The notes: generated by a model not told the origin, from the sequence alone. DNA of 64,000 nucleotides from Paenibacillus tengchongensis (GCF_008973665.1 NZ_WACP01000017.1:62001-126000); one strand, 5' to 3'. Counted from the stretch's first letter, positions 14,894 through 23,214 are shown. Translations and numbers: made by a program.

Positions 14894-16354
14894 TTGAGAC
14901 AATTACAATTAAATAGAGACAGTTGGTTCTCGAATACCCGCAGTGATGTGCTTTCGGGAATGACGGTAGCGATCGCGCTCATTCCCGAGGCGATAGCCTT
15001 TTCGATTCTGGCCGGAGTCAGTCCGATGGTAGGCTTATATGCGTCCTTTACCATCGCTATTGTTACCGCGCTTGCCGGGGGCCGTCCGGGAATGATCTCG
15101 GCGGCCACCGGTGCAATGGCGCTGCTCGTCGGGAGCCTGGTAGCGGAGCACGGCATCGAGTACCTGTTCGCCGCCACTGTGCTGACCGGCATTCTGCAGA
15201 TCCTGATGGGGATGCTTAAGCTCGGCAGATTCATTACCTTCCTGCCCCGGCCGGTGATGACCGGCTTCGTCAATGCGCTGGCCATTCTGATCTTTATGGC
15301 CCAGCTCACGCATTTTGATGGACAGAGCTGGGTGATGTATGCGCTGGTAGCCTTGACGCTGCTGATTATATATACCGTGCCGCGCTTCACCAAGGCGGTT
15401 CCTTCGGCGCTCGTCGCGATTATTATCGTCTCGGTGCTGAGCATTGTGCTGAAGCTGGATGTCAAAACGGTAGGCGATATGGGCAACATTACATCCTCGC
15501 TGCCGGTGTTCCATTTGCCGCAAATCCCGCTCTCGCTGGATACGCTGCTGATTATTTTGCCGTATTCCCTGTCACTGGCTGTAGTTGGTCTGCTGGAATC
15601 GCTGATGACCGCCACGCTGATTGATGAAATCACCGGCACCGGAAGCGATAAGAACCGGGAAGCGAAGGGTCAGGGCCTGGCCAATGTAGTGACCGGCTTC
15701 TTTGGCGGCATGGCCGGCTGCGCGATGATCGGACAGTCGATGGTCAATATGAAATCGGGCGGGCGCACACGGTTGTCTACGTTTGTATCCGGGATTTTTC
15801 TGCTGATCCTGATTCTGGCGCTCGGCGACATTGTGAAGCAGATTCCGATGGGGGCGCTGGTCGGCGTCATGTTCATGGTGTCGATCAGCACGTTTGAATG
15901 GAGCTCGCTGAAGAGACTGACGCGGGTGCCGTTCAGCGATGCGCTGGTCATGATTGTAACTGTGGTGGCCGTAGTGGCCACTGATAATCTCGGCATCGGC
16001 GTCCTGCTCGGGGTGCTCCTCAGCGCGTTGTCCTTTGCCTGGAAAATAGCCTCAATCCGGGTATCCTCCCGCACAGCCGAAGATGGCCAAGAGGTGAGCT
16101 ACCGGGTGTCGGGCCAGTTGTTCTTTGGCACTACCAGTCACTTTGTGCAGGAATTTAACTACGAAAGTGATCCGCAGCGGATCATCATCGATTTTGCCGA
16201 TTCTCATGTGTGGGATCAGTCGGCGGTGGAAGCTGTCGGTAAAGTTATTGCCAAGTACGCCGCCGGCGGCAAGCAGGCAGACATCACCGGACTGAATGAA
16301 GAGAGCGCCAAACTGGTCGCACGTGTCGGCCTGTCACTCTCCGGCGGCCATTAA
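14894..16354 (+). CDS. SulP family inorganic anion transporter with STAS domain
   Basis: This membrane protein of about 486 residues has some ten hydrophobic segments and the SulP signature region near residues 15-40 (SGMTVAIALIPEAIAFSI). The C-terminal part (about residues 405-485) is a STAS domain (RIIIDFADSHVWDQSAVEAV). SulP proteins carry sulfate, bicarbonate or other anions. TTG 14894 is the likely start because AGGAGG at 14878 lies 10 bases upstream; ATG 14870 would overlap that site. The substrate is not identifiable; the loop GQGLANVVTGFFGGMAGCAM is the usual conserved segment. The nearby sulfur genes (metY and the sulfonate-type operon) do not by themselves prove sulfate transport. 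Confidence 0.85.
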   Translation: MRQLQLNRDSWFSNTRSDVLSGMTVAIALIPEAIAFSILAGVSPMVGLYASFTIAIVTALAGGRPGMISAATGAMALLVGSLVAEHGIEYLFAATVLTGILQILMGMLKLGRFITFLPRPVMTGFVNALAILIFMAQLTHFDGQSWVMYALVALTLLIIYTVPRFTKAVPSALVAIIIVSVLSIVLKLDVKTVGDMGNITSSLPVFHLPQIPLSLDTLLIILPYSLSLAVVGLLESLMTATLIDEITGTGSDKNREAKGQGLANVVTGFFGGMAGCAMIGQSMVNMKSGGRTRLSTFVSGIFLLILILALGDIVKQIPMGALVGVMFMVSISTFEWSSLKRLTRVPFSDALVMIVTVVAVVATDNLGIGVLLGVLLSALSFAWKIASIRVSSRTAEDGQEVSYRVSGQLFFGTTSHFVQEFNYESDPQRIIIDFADSHVWDQSAVEAVGKVIAKYAAGGKQADITGLNEESAKLVARVGLSLSGGH

Positions 16355-16378
16355 GCCGGCAATAGCTGTGGCTCTATT

Positions 16379-16407
16379 ACAGCCTTCCTTTGAGGAGGGC
16401 TGTTTTT
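16379..16407 (+). terminator. Terminator of the SulP gene
   Basis: ACAGCCTTCCT pairs with AGGAGGGCTGT around TTG, followed by TTTTG. Confidence 0.85.
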
Positions 16408-16451
16408 GTGCGCCTGAAGTGTAACTCCGCCGTGCAGATAAACCGGATAAA

Positions 16452-17459
16452 TCAGTATTGATACAGCATCGTCGGAATCTGCCAGCCGGCTCCTACGGAC
16501 CAGAAGAAAATGTAGTCACCGCGGTGGATTCTTCCGGATTCGACGCCGCGCTGAAAAGCGATAAACGGACTGCTGGTGGCTGTATAGCCAAACTCATCGC
16601 CCACATAAATGAACTTCCCGTTACTCTCAAGGCCAAGGCCATCCTGAATCAGCTCGATATTCTTCAGCGAGAACTGCGACAGGCAGAAGGCGGAGATATC
16701 ATCCGTGGTGAGACCATTGCGGCGGAGCAGCTCCTTCATGTCGTTAATCGCCGCATCGACGCATACCGTGCCGTCAAACGGAGTCCAGCGGATACGCATC
16801 TGCTCCGGCGTAGTATCTTCCCGGTAAATGTTCGAGAGCCCGCAAGCCGGAAATACGATGTCCGCATGACCGCTGGAGTCCGTAAAATACAGGGAATCCA
16901 GCAGACCGCCGGGTTCACTGCTCCGTTCGAGAATAACCGCCGCAGCGGCATCTCCGAAGTTGGGATAAGTGATTTCGTCGAAGGTGTTGCAATTGATCGA
17001 GCTGTAGTCGCTTCCGACCACGAGTGTATAGCGGATTGCAGGATTAGCGAGCATGTAGCGGCTGGCCTGTTCCACTGCGGTTACCATTCCGGCGCAGTTG
17101 GCGTTGGAATCGAAAGTGACGGCCCGGTTCTTGCAGTTCAGGTAATTATGTAAGAGCAAAGCGTTGGTGGGATAAGTGTATTCCGGTGTCTGCGAAGCGA
17201 ATACGATCATATCGAGCGCCTCGCCGGACATACCGGCCGATTCCAGCGCCTTTTGTGCCGCTTTCAGCCCCATGGTTAATGAATTGTCGCTTTCGCCGTT
17301 AACGATATACCGCTTATCGCGGCCCATCACTTCCAGAAAACGTTTGATATCCTTGCCGATCTTCGCGAAATGTTCCAGGTAATATTCATTGCCTACAATA
17401 TGCTCGGGATGATAATAAGCGGCGCTGCGGATGCGGATGTTTTCTGCTGTCTGCTCCAT
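16452..17459 (-). CDS. KAS III-like (FabH-like) protein with incomplete catalytic triad
   Basis: This 335-residue protein has the thiolase fold of 3-oxoacyl-ACP synthase III. The nucleophile Cys122 is present in FDSNANCAGM. The usual His motif (PHQAN) is replaced by LSQFS, and the usual Asn motif (GNTS) reads GYTA, so neither partner residue is visible. The C-terminus SVGAGWQIPTML fits the family end. Loss of His and Asn argues against ordinary decarboxylating condensation and for acyl transfer or a specialised role such as signal synthesis. The start ATG follows AGGTGAG, and the gene begins 8 bases after the small STAS-like gene on the same strand, so the two form an operon. Its substrate is unknown. 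Confidence 0.75.
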   Translation of the reverse strand: MEQTAENIRIRSAAYYHPEHIVGNEYYLEHFAKIGKDIKRFLEVMGRDKRYIVNGESDNSLTMGLKAAQKALESAGMSGEALDMIVFASQTPEYTYPTNALLLHNYLNCKNRAVTFDSNANCAGMVTAVEQASRYMLANPAIRYTLVVGSDYSSINCNTFDEITYPNFGDAAAAVILERSSEPGGLLDSLYFTDSSGHADIVFPACGLSNIYREDTTPEQMRIRWTPFDGTVCVDAAINDMKELLRRNGLTTDDISAFCLSQFSLKNIELIQDGLGLESNGKFIYVGDEFGYTATSSPFIAFQRGVESGRIHRGDYIFFWSVGAGWQIPTMLYQY

Positions 17460-17467
17460 ATGCTCAC

Positions 17468-17809
17468 CTACACTTCGCGGATTTCGTAATTTTCCAGTTT
17501 CGTGGTGCGTGCAACGCGGCTCAGCTGCATTTTGAGCACTGGGCTTTTTTCGATAGTGAAAATGACCTTCTTAAATCCGGATTGCTGATAAAGGAGGTAG
17601 CATTGCTCCAGCATAGGCAGCACATCGGGAGAAGAAACGTTCAGTTGGGTGCAATCCAGGTCGATTTCATACTCGGTGGGCTGGAATTTGCTAACCGTCT
17701 CGTTGTACTCCGTAATAAAACGTATTGCGTCTTCTTCGGACATGGTACCTTCCACTTGTACATTCAGTACCTTTGCGGTTGTGTCCGTTGCGAATTTAAA
17801 ACTGCCCAT
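17468..17809 (-). CDS. Small STAS-like (SpoIIAA-fold) protein
   Basis: This 113-residue soluble protein shows alternating strands and helices consistent with a STAS or SpoIIAA-like fold: VLNVQVEGTMSEEDAIRFI, then YEIDLDCTQLNVSSPDVLPM, then KKVIFTIEKSPVLKMQLSRV. It has no conserved phosphorylatable DSxG motif, so it is unlikely to be a standard anti-sigma antagonist. ATG 17809 was chosen because AAGGAGAGG lies upstream; the longer frame starting at 17851 has no site. It is the first gene of a two-gene unit with the KAS III-like protein, which suggests it could be a partner, adaptor or localisation factor for that enzyme. The fold call rests on pattern only. Confidence 0.5.
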   Translation of the reverse strand: MGSFKFATDTTAKVLNVQVEGTMSEEDAIRFITEYNETVSKFQPTEYEIDLDCTQLNVSSPDVLPMLEQCYLLYQQSGFKKVIFTIEKSPVLKMQLSRVARTTKLENYEIREV

Positions 17810-17872
17810 CTGCCTCAACCTCTCCTTATAAATTATTAGTGTAAAAATCATGTAAAGAAAATAATGGAAATC

Positions 17873-17895
17873 AACAAGGTTAATTATAACCTGTT
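17873..17895 (-). promoter_or_regulatory. Palindromic promoter/operator of the KAS III-like operon
   Basis: An imperfect palindrome (AACAAGGTTA...TAACCTGTT) contains TATAAT on the minus strand at 17883-17888. It lies about 65 bases upstream of the start at 17809, so a repressor could cover the -10 box. Confidence 0.45.
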
Positions 17896-18021
17896 ATCGA
17901 ACTTTTGAAAAATGAATTTTTTGCAGCATTACACTTTTTATTTTGATTTTTAAAAAATAGGAATAAATACCCTTTTACCGCCTGGGGATAGGGAGTAAAA
18001 TACGCAAACCGCCTGTCCGGC

Positions 18022-18050
18022 TTTCCAAAGCCGCCCGGTATTGGTATGAT
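18022..18050 (+). promoter_or_regulatory. Promoter of deoC
   Basis: TTTCCA, a 17-base spacer and TATGAT (18045-18050) lie about 43 bases upstream of the deoC start. Confidence 0.5.
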
Positions 18051-18092
18051 TAAAAGCGAGTGAGCACACTAGCTACTATGGAGGAATTTACA

Positions 18093-18770
18093 ATGAGTCA
18101 AAACACATTATCCGGGATTATCGACCACACGCTGCTGAAGGCGGATGCCCGTAAACAAGATATCATCAAGCTTGCCGAAGAAGCCAAAACCTATAAGTTT
18201 GCTTCGGTCTGCGTCAACCCTGCCTGGGTGGCTGTGGCACATGAAGTGCTGAAGGATACGCCTGAGGTCAAGGTGTGTACAGTAATCGGCTTTCCGCTGG
18301 GAGCCTCTACGCCGGAGACCAAAGCCTTTGAAACGGCGAACGCCATTGCGGGCGGCGCAGGCGAAGTCGACATGGTCATCAATATCGGTGCCCTGAAAGA
18401 CGGCGACGACGCACTGGTGAAACGCGATATCGCCGCAGTCGTGGATGCGGCCCGCGGCAAAGCGCTGACCAAGGTAATTATCGAGACCTGTCTGCTGACG
18501 GACGAAGAGAAGACCCGCGCCTGCAAGCTTGCGGTGGAAGCGGGAGCGGATTATGTGAAGACCTCGACCGGCTTCTCCACCGGCGGCGCCACCAAAGAGG
18601 ATATTGCTCTGATGCGCGCAGCGGTCGGTCCTGACATCGGTGTGAAGGCTTCCGGGGGCGTGCGCAGCGCCGAGGATGCGCAAGTGATGGTCGAGGCGGG
18701 AGCGACCCGGATCGGTACCAGCGGCGGTGTTGCCATTGCCAAGGGCGAACTGAACCAAAGCGGCTATTAA
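18093..18770 (+). CDS. deoC: Deoxyribose-phosphate aldolase
   Basis: This 225-residue TIM-barrel aldolase cleaves 2-deoxyribose 5-phosphate to glyceraldehyde 3-phosphate and acetaldehyde in deoxynucleoside breakdown. The Schiff-base lysine is K156 in DYVKTSTGF. Other family landmarks are IDHTLLKADA, CTVIGFPLGAS, EVDMVINIGALKDG and VKASGGVRS. Length matches bacillus DeoC. ATG 18093 was chosen because GGAGG lies 8 bases upstream; the frame extends to GTG 18060 without such a site. It has its own promoter and a following hairpin, so it seems monocistronic rather than part of the deoR-nupC-pdp operon seen in B. subtilis. Confidence 0.95.
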   Translation: MSQNTLSGIIDHTLLKADARKQDIIKLAEEAKTYKFASVCVNPAWVAVAHEVLKDTPEVKVCTVIGFPLGASTPETKAFETANAIAGGAGEVDMVINIGALKDGDDALVKRDIAAVVDAARGKALTKVIIETCLLTDEEKTRACKLAVEAGADYVKTSTGFSTGGATKEDIALMRAAVGPDIGVKASGGVRSAEDAQVMVEAGATRIGTSGGVAIAKGELNQSGY

Positions 18771-18797
18771 TCCGCAGATGACCACACGTGAGAACAG

Positions 18798-18832
18798 ACA
18801 CAGGGGGACGGCAGGCTGCCGTTCCCCTGTGT
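18798..18832 (+). terminator. Perfect hairpin after deoC
   Basis: ACACAGGGGGACGGCAG pairs along its length with CTGCCGTTCCCCTGTGT with one mismatch. No T run follows, so it may act as an RNA-processing or weak termination site. Confidence 0.5.
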
Positions 18833-18872
18833 CGTTGATAGGATTGCATAATAAAGAGAAGGAGATAACCGC

Positions 18873-19403
18873 ATGGGAGTATTTATCTATCCGGAGCTGG
18901 ATACAGAGCGGCTAGTATTAAGGCCGCTGACTTTGGCTGACGGGGAGGAGGTATTCAGGCATTTTGCCGATGCCGATGTGGTGCGGTTCATGGACATTGA
19001 GCCATGCGGCAGCCTTGATGACGCCTTGGAGATTATCCAATTTCATCTGGACGACTCCGGCTGCCGCTGGGGACTGTTCGATAAAGCCGCCGGTCGTCTG
19101 GCCGGAACCTGCGGCTACCACTGCTGGAGCCAGGAACCCGTGGCCAAAGCGGAGATCGGGTATGATTTATCGGCGGCTTACTGGGGGCAGGGCTTGATGA
19201 AGGAAGCGCTGGCGGCGGTGATCGGCTTTGGTTTTGAGCGGATGGGACTCGGCATGATCGAAGCAACGGTGGAACCGGAGAATGCGCGGTCACTACGGGT
19301 GCTTGAAGGCCTGGGTTTTCAGCGGCGGGAAGAGCTTGTGGGAGGGCTGGTATATTACTCGTTAATGGCTCCTGGGCGTATCGGAGGGAGAGGGCAGCAG
19401 TAG
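18873..19403 (+). CDS. GNAT acetyltransferase, RimJ/RimL type
   Basis: This 176-residue protein shows the start TERLVLRPLTLAD typical of RimJ/RimL-like N-acetyltransferases, the acetyl-CoA region EIGYDLSAAYWGQGLMKEAL (about residues 94-113) and the terminal EPENARSLRVLEGLGFQRR. Members acetylate ribosomal protein N-termini or small amines; the substrate cannot be read from sequence. The start is well supported by AAGGAGATAACC. It stands alone between deoC and metY. Confidence 0.8.
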   Translation: MGVFIYPELDTERLVLRPLTLADGEEVFRHFADADVVRFMDIEPCGSLDDALEIIQFHLDDSGCRWGLFDKAAGRLAGTCGYHCWSQEPVAKAEIGYDLSAAYWGQGLMKEALAAVIGFGFERMGLGMIEATVEPENARSLRVLEGLGFQRREELVGGLVYYSLMAPGRIGGRGQQ

Positions 19404-19618
19404 TTCCTGGCAGACCACTGGCTTGGGATTCCAGGCAGCTATCGATGTAAGCGCATACCTGATTCGTGATGTGAAGCTTGAATGGCTGGTTAATCTATCT
19501 TATAAAACACAGCGGATTAATGAGAATTTTTCCTTCCCAAATAACACGGTTTGTGAGAGAATAGTAGCAATTACCGATGTTAAACATTGCCATTCTCAAT
19601 TACAGGGGAGGAATACCG

Positions 19619-20911
19619 ATGTCCGAAGACCGCAAGCTGTCCTTTGAAACCCTGGCCGTTCACGCCGGGCAGGAGATTGATCCTACTACGTTGTCCCGTG
19701 CCGTACCGCTTTACCAGACCACCTCTTACGGTTTCCGGGATGCCGAGCATGCCGCCAATTTGTTCGCGCTGAAGGAGTTCGGCAACATCTACACCCGGCT
19801 GATGAACCCGACAACGGATGTATTTGAACAGCGGATTGCCGCCCTGGAAGGCGGGGCGGGAGCGCTGGCGACGGCGTCGGGAGCGGCGGCGATTTCTTTT
19901 GCCATCCTGAACATCGCCGGTGCGGGCGACGACATCGTCTCCGCCTCCAGTCTGTATGGGGGAACCTACAACCTGTTCTCGACCACCCTGCCGAAGCTGG
20001 GCATCAAGGTGAACTTCGTGGATTCCGACAATCCGGATAATTTCCGCAGCGCTATTACACCGAAGACGAAAGCACTGTATGCCGAAACGATCGGCAATCC
20101 CCAAGGGAATGTGCTCGACATCGAAGCTGTCGCAGCCATTGCCCATGAGCATGGCATTCCGCTGATCGTGGACAATACATTCCCGAGCCCGTACTTGCTG
20201 CGGCCCATTGAATTCGGAGCGGACATCGTCGTCCATTCCGCCACCAAATTTATCGGCGGACACGGCACCTCTATCGGCGGTGTGATTGTTGACGGCGGCA
20301 AGTTCGACTGGAAAGCCAGCGGGAAGTTCCCCGGGCTGACCGAGCCGGACCCGAGCTATCATGGCGTAGTGTATACGGAAGCCGTAGGGCCAATCGCCTA
20401 CATCATCAAAGCCCGCGTGCAGCTGCTGCGCGATCTGGGCGCGGCCATCTCGCCGTTTAATTCCTGGCTGCTGCTGCAGGGTCTGGAAACATTGCATCTG
20501 CGCCTGGAACGCCACAGCGAGAATGCGCTGAAGGTAGCCCAGTACCTGGAAGCGCATGATGCGGTGGAGTGGGTCAGCTATGCCGGCCTGCCGAGCCATC
20601 CTTCTTATGAGCTGGCGCAGAAGTATCTGCCTAAAGGCCAGGGTGCCATTCTTACTTTCGGGATCAAAGGCGGCGCCGCAGCAGGCGTCAAGCTGATCGA
20701 GAATGTGAAGCTGTTCTCCCATCTGGCCAATGTCGGGGATTCGAAGTCATTGATCATCCATCCGGCCAGCACAACGCATCAGCAGCTTACGGCTGATGAG
20801 CAGATTTCCGCAGGTGTAACCCCTGAATTGCTGCGCCTGTCTATCGGCACGGAAGCCATTGACGACATCCTGTATGATTTGGAGCAGGCGATAGCCGCCA
20901 GCCAGCAATAA
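19619..20911 (+). CDS. metY: O-acetylhomoserine sulfhydrylase
   Basis: This 430-residue PLP enzyme makes homocysteine from O-acetylhomoserine and sulfide in direct sulfhydrylation. The PLP lysine is K210 in VVHSATKFIGGHGTS. SGAAAISFAILNI, DNTFPSPYLLRP and SLIIHPASTTHQQL are typical of the MetY branch of the Cys/Met enzyme family, whose length fits. ATG 19619 follows GGGGAGGAATACC; the 14 codons upstream lack a site. No SAM (S-box) riboswitch is visible in the 215 bases upstream. It could use sulfide released by the organosulfur operon at 524-9233, but this is inference. Confidence 0.92.
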   Translation: MSEDRKLSFETLAVHAGQEIDPTTLSRAVPLYQTTSYGFRDAEHAANLFALKEFGNIYTRLMNPTTDVFEQRIAALEGGAGALATASGAAAISFAILNIAGAGDDIVSASSLYGGTYNLFSTTLPKLGIKVNFVDSDNPDNFRSAITPKTKALYAETIGNPQGNVLDIEAVAAIAHEHGIPLIVDNTFPSPYLLRPIEFGADIVVHSATKFIGGHGTSIGGVIVDGGKFDWKASGKFPGLTEPDPSYHGVVYTEAVGPIAYIIKARVQLLRDLGAAISPFNSWLLLQGLETLHLRLERHSENALKVAQYLEAHDAVEWVSYAGLPSHPSYELAQKYLPKGQGAILTFGIKGGAAAGVKLIENVKLFSHLANVGDSKSLIIHPASTTHQQLTADEQISAGVTPELLRLSIGTEAIDDILYDLEQAIAASQQ

Positions 20912-20946
20912 AAAGGCCGGGTCCTTCCCGCCTGAATGATTTGCAT

Positions 20947-21003
20947 AGACCTCTGCTCCGATACGCTGCCGGTGAGGCGGTGTTCCGGCGGGGGTCTTTT
21001 TTG
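20947..21003 (+). terminator. Terminator of metY
   Basis: AGACCTCTGCT pairs with GGCGGGGGTCT (several G-T pairs) across a branched loop, followed by TTTTTT. Confidence 0.6.
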
Positions 21004-21140
21004 CCCTACGGATTCTCCCCGTTTTACCGAATAAACGCCTTCCTCCCGGCATATGCCTGTAAAACAAGAGCAGCCCCGGCTCTACCTATGCTTGTTCTGC
21101 GTCACCATAATTATACTGATTTGACACCGCTTGCATAAAT

Positions 21141-21157
21141 TACGGGTTGCACCCGTA
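21141..21157. promoter_or_regulatory. 17-bp perfect palindrome upstream of the PEP-utilizer-like gene
   Basis: TACGGGT, TGC, ACCCGTA form a perfect inverted repeat in an AT-rich stretch about 95 bases before the start at 21250. The rest of 20912-21249 holds the metY terminator and no gene. It looks like an operator. Confidence 0.4.
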
Positions 21158-21249
21158 TTTATAACATGGAAGCATCATCAGTATGCCGGTGCCTGCACGA
21201 CAGAAGAGAGGAGGGCCGGCAGCTATCCTAAGCCAAAGGTGGGTGCGAG

Positions 21250-22308
21250 ATGAAGGGTGAACGACAGCAGGACCATAATCGGAGCAAGGAGGAGCGCCCA
21301 TTCAAGTATAGCAGTTCCGCCGAGCGGGCGATCGGTGTGGAAATGAGCCAGGCCGCTTCCGTAGCTTCCGCTGCCGCGGAGTTTCTGGCCGGAGAAGAGC
21401 ACAGCAAGCGGCCCGAGTTCCCGGCCCGGACCTATTCCCGGCGGCCGGGTGAGGGCCCGGCCTTTCTGGTGCTGCGTGATTGTACCGGGGAAGCGCTGGC
21501 TCCCCGGGAAGAGGGCGGCGCATACCCGGCCGGCCCGAGCCTGATCCGCAGCGAGTCCTGGCTGCATGAGCCGGACATCGCCCATGTCTACCGCAGCTGG
21601 CTGTCCTGCGAAGATGAAGAGCAGGCGGCGCGGGCGCTGCAGCGCATCTATTACCGCCTGCGGGCCGTGTCTGCCGAGCTGCTCGACTCGGCGGACGGCG
21701 TCTGGGCGGCGGTCACGCTGCTCCAGCCGCCGGAGCTTGCGGCCGACCCGGACCGGCTGGCCGCGCTGCAGGACGCGCAGCTCGGCGCGCTGTTCGCCGC
21801 CGTGGCCGAGCATTTGCGGCTGGGCGGGGACAGCCGCGTCGACCTGCTGGCGGTATACCCCGCCAGCGCCTCTGAATTCGCCGCCGTGCGCGAATTCATC
21901 GAGGACGTGGCCGAACAGACGCTCGGCCACGCTTTTGCGGCGGCGTGCCGCACCGGGGCGCTTCTCGCCCCGGAAGTGCGGCTCGCCGCCGCCGGGGAAA
22001 TCGCGCGTACCGCCGATTTCCTCGTGCTGGACGGCGCGGCGGACGAAGCCGCGCCGGAAGCGGCCGCCGCCTGCTTCGCGCTGGCGGCGGGCGAGATTCT
22101 CGCCGCCGTGCGCAGCGTCAAGCCGGCGGCGGCCATATTCGCCGCGGGGACCCCTGCGGCGACGGCGCTTGCCGATCTGTACCGGATCGGCATCAGCGGG
22201 GTCTTTTGCGCCGCCGGCCAGCGGACGGAGGCGCTGCTCCGGGCGGCCTGCCTGACCTGGATGGCCCGCCAGGAGCGAATCGATGCTGCCGCCGAAGGGT
22301 GGCAGTGA
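21250..22308 (+). CDS. Orphan protein with a degenerate PEP-utilizer-like barrel
   Basis: This 352-residue alanine-rich protein is not clearly annotated by any motif. Residues from about 195 onward resemble the C-terminal TIM barrel of PEP synthase, PPDK and PtsI. There is a strand/helix unit DLLAVYPASASEFAAVREFIEDV, then VRLAAAGEIARTADFLVLDGA where the family has a GTNDLTQ-type motif, then AAIFAAGTPAATALADLYRIGISGVFCA resembling the CGE-A-DP-LLxLGI segment. The catalytic residues of the family (GTNDLTQ, CGE) are not conserved, so it is likely not a phosphotransferase. It could be a regulatory or binding relic. The N-terminal 60 residues are polar and look disordered. The start follows AAAGGTGGG. 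No partner genes are adjacent. Confidence 0.5.
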   Translation: MKGERQQDHNRSKEERPFKYSSSAERAIGVEMSQAASVASAAAEFLAGEEHSKRPEFPARTYSRRPGEGPAFLVLRDCTGEALAPREEGGAYPAGPSLIRSESWLHEPDIAHVYRSWLSCEDEEQAARALQRIYYRLRAVSAELLDSADGVWAAVTLLQPPELAADPDRLAALQDAQLGALFAAVAEHLRLGGDSRVDLLAVYPASASEFAAVREFIEDVAEQTLGHAFAAACRTGALLAPEVRLAAAGEIARTADFLVLDGAADEAAPEAAAACFALAAGEILAAVRSVKPAAAIFAAGTPAATALADLYRIGISGVFCAAGQRTEALLRAACLTWMARQERIDAAAEGWQ

Positions 22309-22350
22309 GCAGGACCTGAGCGGCCAGCGCTTGCTTGTGCCGCAGCCATA

Positions 22351-22393
22351 AAAAGCCCCGGATTCGCAGTAAGCTGCGGAATCCGGGGCTTTT
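22351..22393. terminator. Bidirectional terminator
   Basis: AAAAGCCCCGGATTCGCAG and CTGCGGAATCCGGGGCTTTT form a nearly perfect hairpin with A and T flanks, able to stop both the gene at 21250 and the minus-strand small gene at 22428. Confidence 0.9.
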
Positions 22394-22427
22394 CTGCTAT
22401 GCTGCCGGACCATACGTACCTGCCGAT

Positions 22428-22586
22428 TTAGCTGCCGAAGATCAACAGCGCATGGTTAGCCAGTGATTCCGCATAAACGCAGTACCTACATGGCCCGTTT
22501 ACCTCTGCTGGATAGTTAACCTTCCTACATTAGTAGCCCGGCTCGCTGTAAGTGAGCAGCCTAGGCACTAATTTGATTTTCGCCAC
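22428..22586 (-). pseudogene. Small gene interrupted by an in-frame TAA
   Basis: On the minus strand, AAGGAGG is followed 8 bases later by GTG (22586) and 18 codons (MAKIKLVPRLLTYSEPGY), then TAA at 22530-22532. The same frame then stays open for 33 more codons (CRKVNYPAEVNGPCRYCVYA..., ending FGS) to a stop at 22428. The second part has C-x13-C-x2-C, possibly metal-binding. Either a 52-residue gene has been broken by a nonsense mutation, or only the 18-residue peptide is made. I do not recognise the family. Confidence 0.4.
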
Positions 22587-22699
22587 TTTAATTGCCTCCT
22601 TGTGCCGGTTAACAGTGACTAGTGTGACAATCGCCACTTAAAAGTATAGGAAATGAGCACCGTAGCGAATATATGTCAGAATAGATGGCGGAAATCTAA

Positions 22700-22940
22700 C
22701 TATATAAGTTGAACAAAAGGACAAAACAAGAGAGGGGCGGAGGGGGAGTTTGGAACTGCAGGAGCGATAGTGTCCGGCTGGAAGCTTTCCTCCGGAAAGC
22801 TTCCAGCGTAAGCACAAGCTGTCACCGGATTTCAACCTTTAAAACGGTTCAAATCAGGAGATCTGGGGCGGGCAGCGGCCCGAAATCCAAGCCATTCCCA
22901 CAGTGACGTCCAAACCTCAGGTGAATTTCAAAAGTTCAGC
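22700..22940. repeat. Non-coding stretch with 14-bp perfect palindrome
   Basis: Within the gene-free 22590-23260, GCTGGAAGCTTTCC (22777-22790) and its exact complement (22794-22807) flank TCC. The surroundings look like a structured intergenic element rather than coding sequence. Other copies in the genome are expected but cannot be seen here. Confidence 0.4.
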
Positions 22941-23161
22941 TTATACAACACCTTGCCCGGTCCAGTTGCTGCCATGCACAGTCTAACAGGGTGCAAGATT
23001 TGGGATGCACCCTCGCCTGTATTCCCGGACTCAGCTCGGTCAAAGAACAGGGAATGCGGCAAAAATAAAAAATGGCCTGTCACCGGGGTTTACTTTTGTG
23101 CGAAAAGTGTTATATTATATCTAAGTTGCATCAAGGAAATACTTTTGGACAATGGAAACAA

Positions 23162-23176
23162 TGATTATCATTCTCA
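23162..23176 (+). promoter_or_regulatory. Fur box upstream of the P1B-4 ATPase
   Basis: TGATTATCATTCTCA matches the 7-1-7 Fur consensus TGATAATNATTATCA at all but two of the fixed positions. It fits the PerR consensus less well. It lies about 95 bases before the start codon. Confidence 0.65.
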
Positions 23177-23180
23177 TTTA

Positions 23181-23214
23181 ACATGCTGTCCCGGCATCCG
23201 CCGGGGCAGCATGT
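23181..23214 (+). promoter_or_regulatory. Strong leader hairpin upstream of the P1B-4 ATPase
   Basis: ACATGCTGTCCCGG and CCGGGGCAGCATGT pair over 14 positions (one G-T) around a 6-base loop. Only short T runs follow (GTCGTTTTC). It lies between the Fur box and the ribosome binding site and may affect mRNA stability or readthrough. Confidence 0.5.

Noticed and set aside
19404..19618. Possible SAM riboswitch upstream of metY
   Set aside because: The conserved S-box segments are absent; only a weak cre-like TGTAAGCGCATACC was found.
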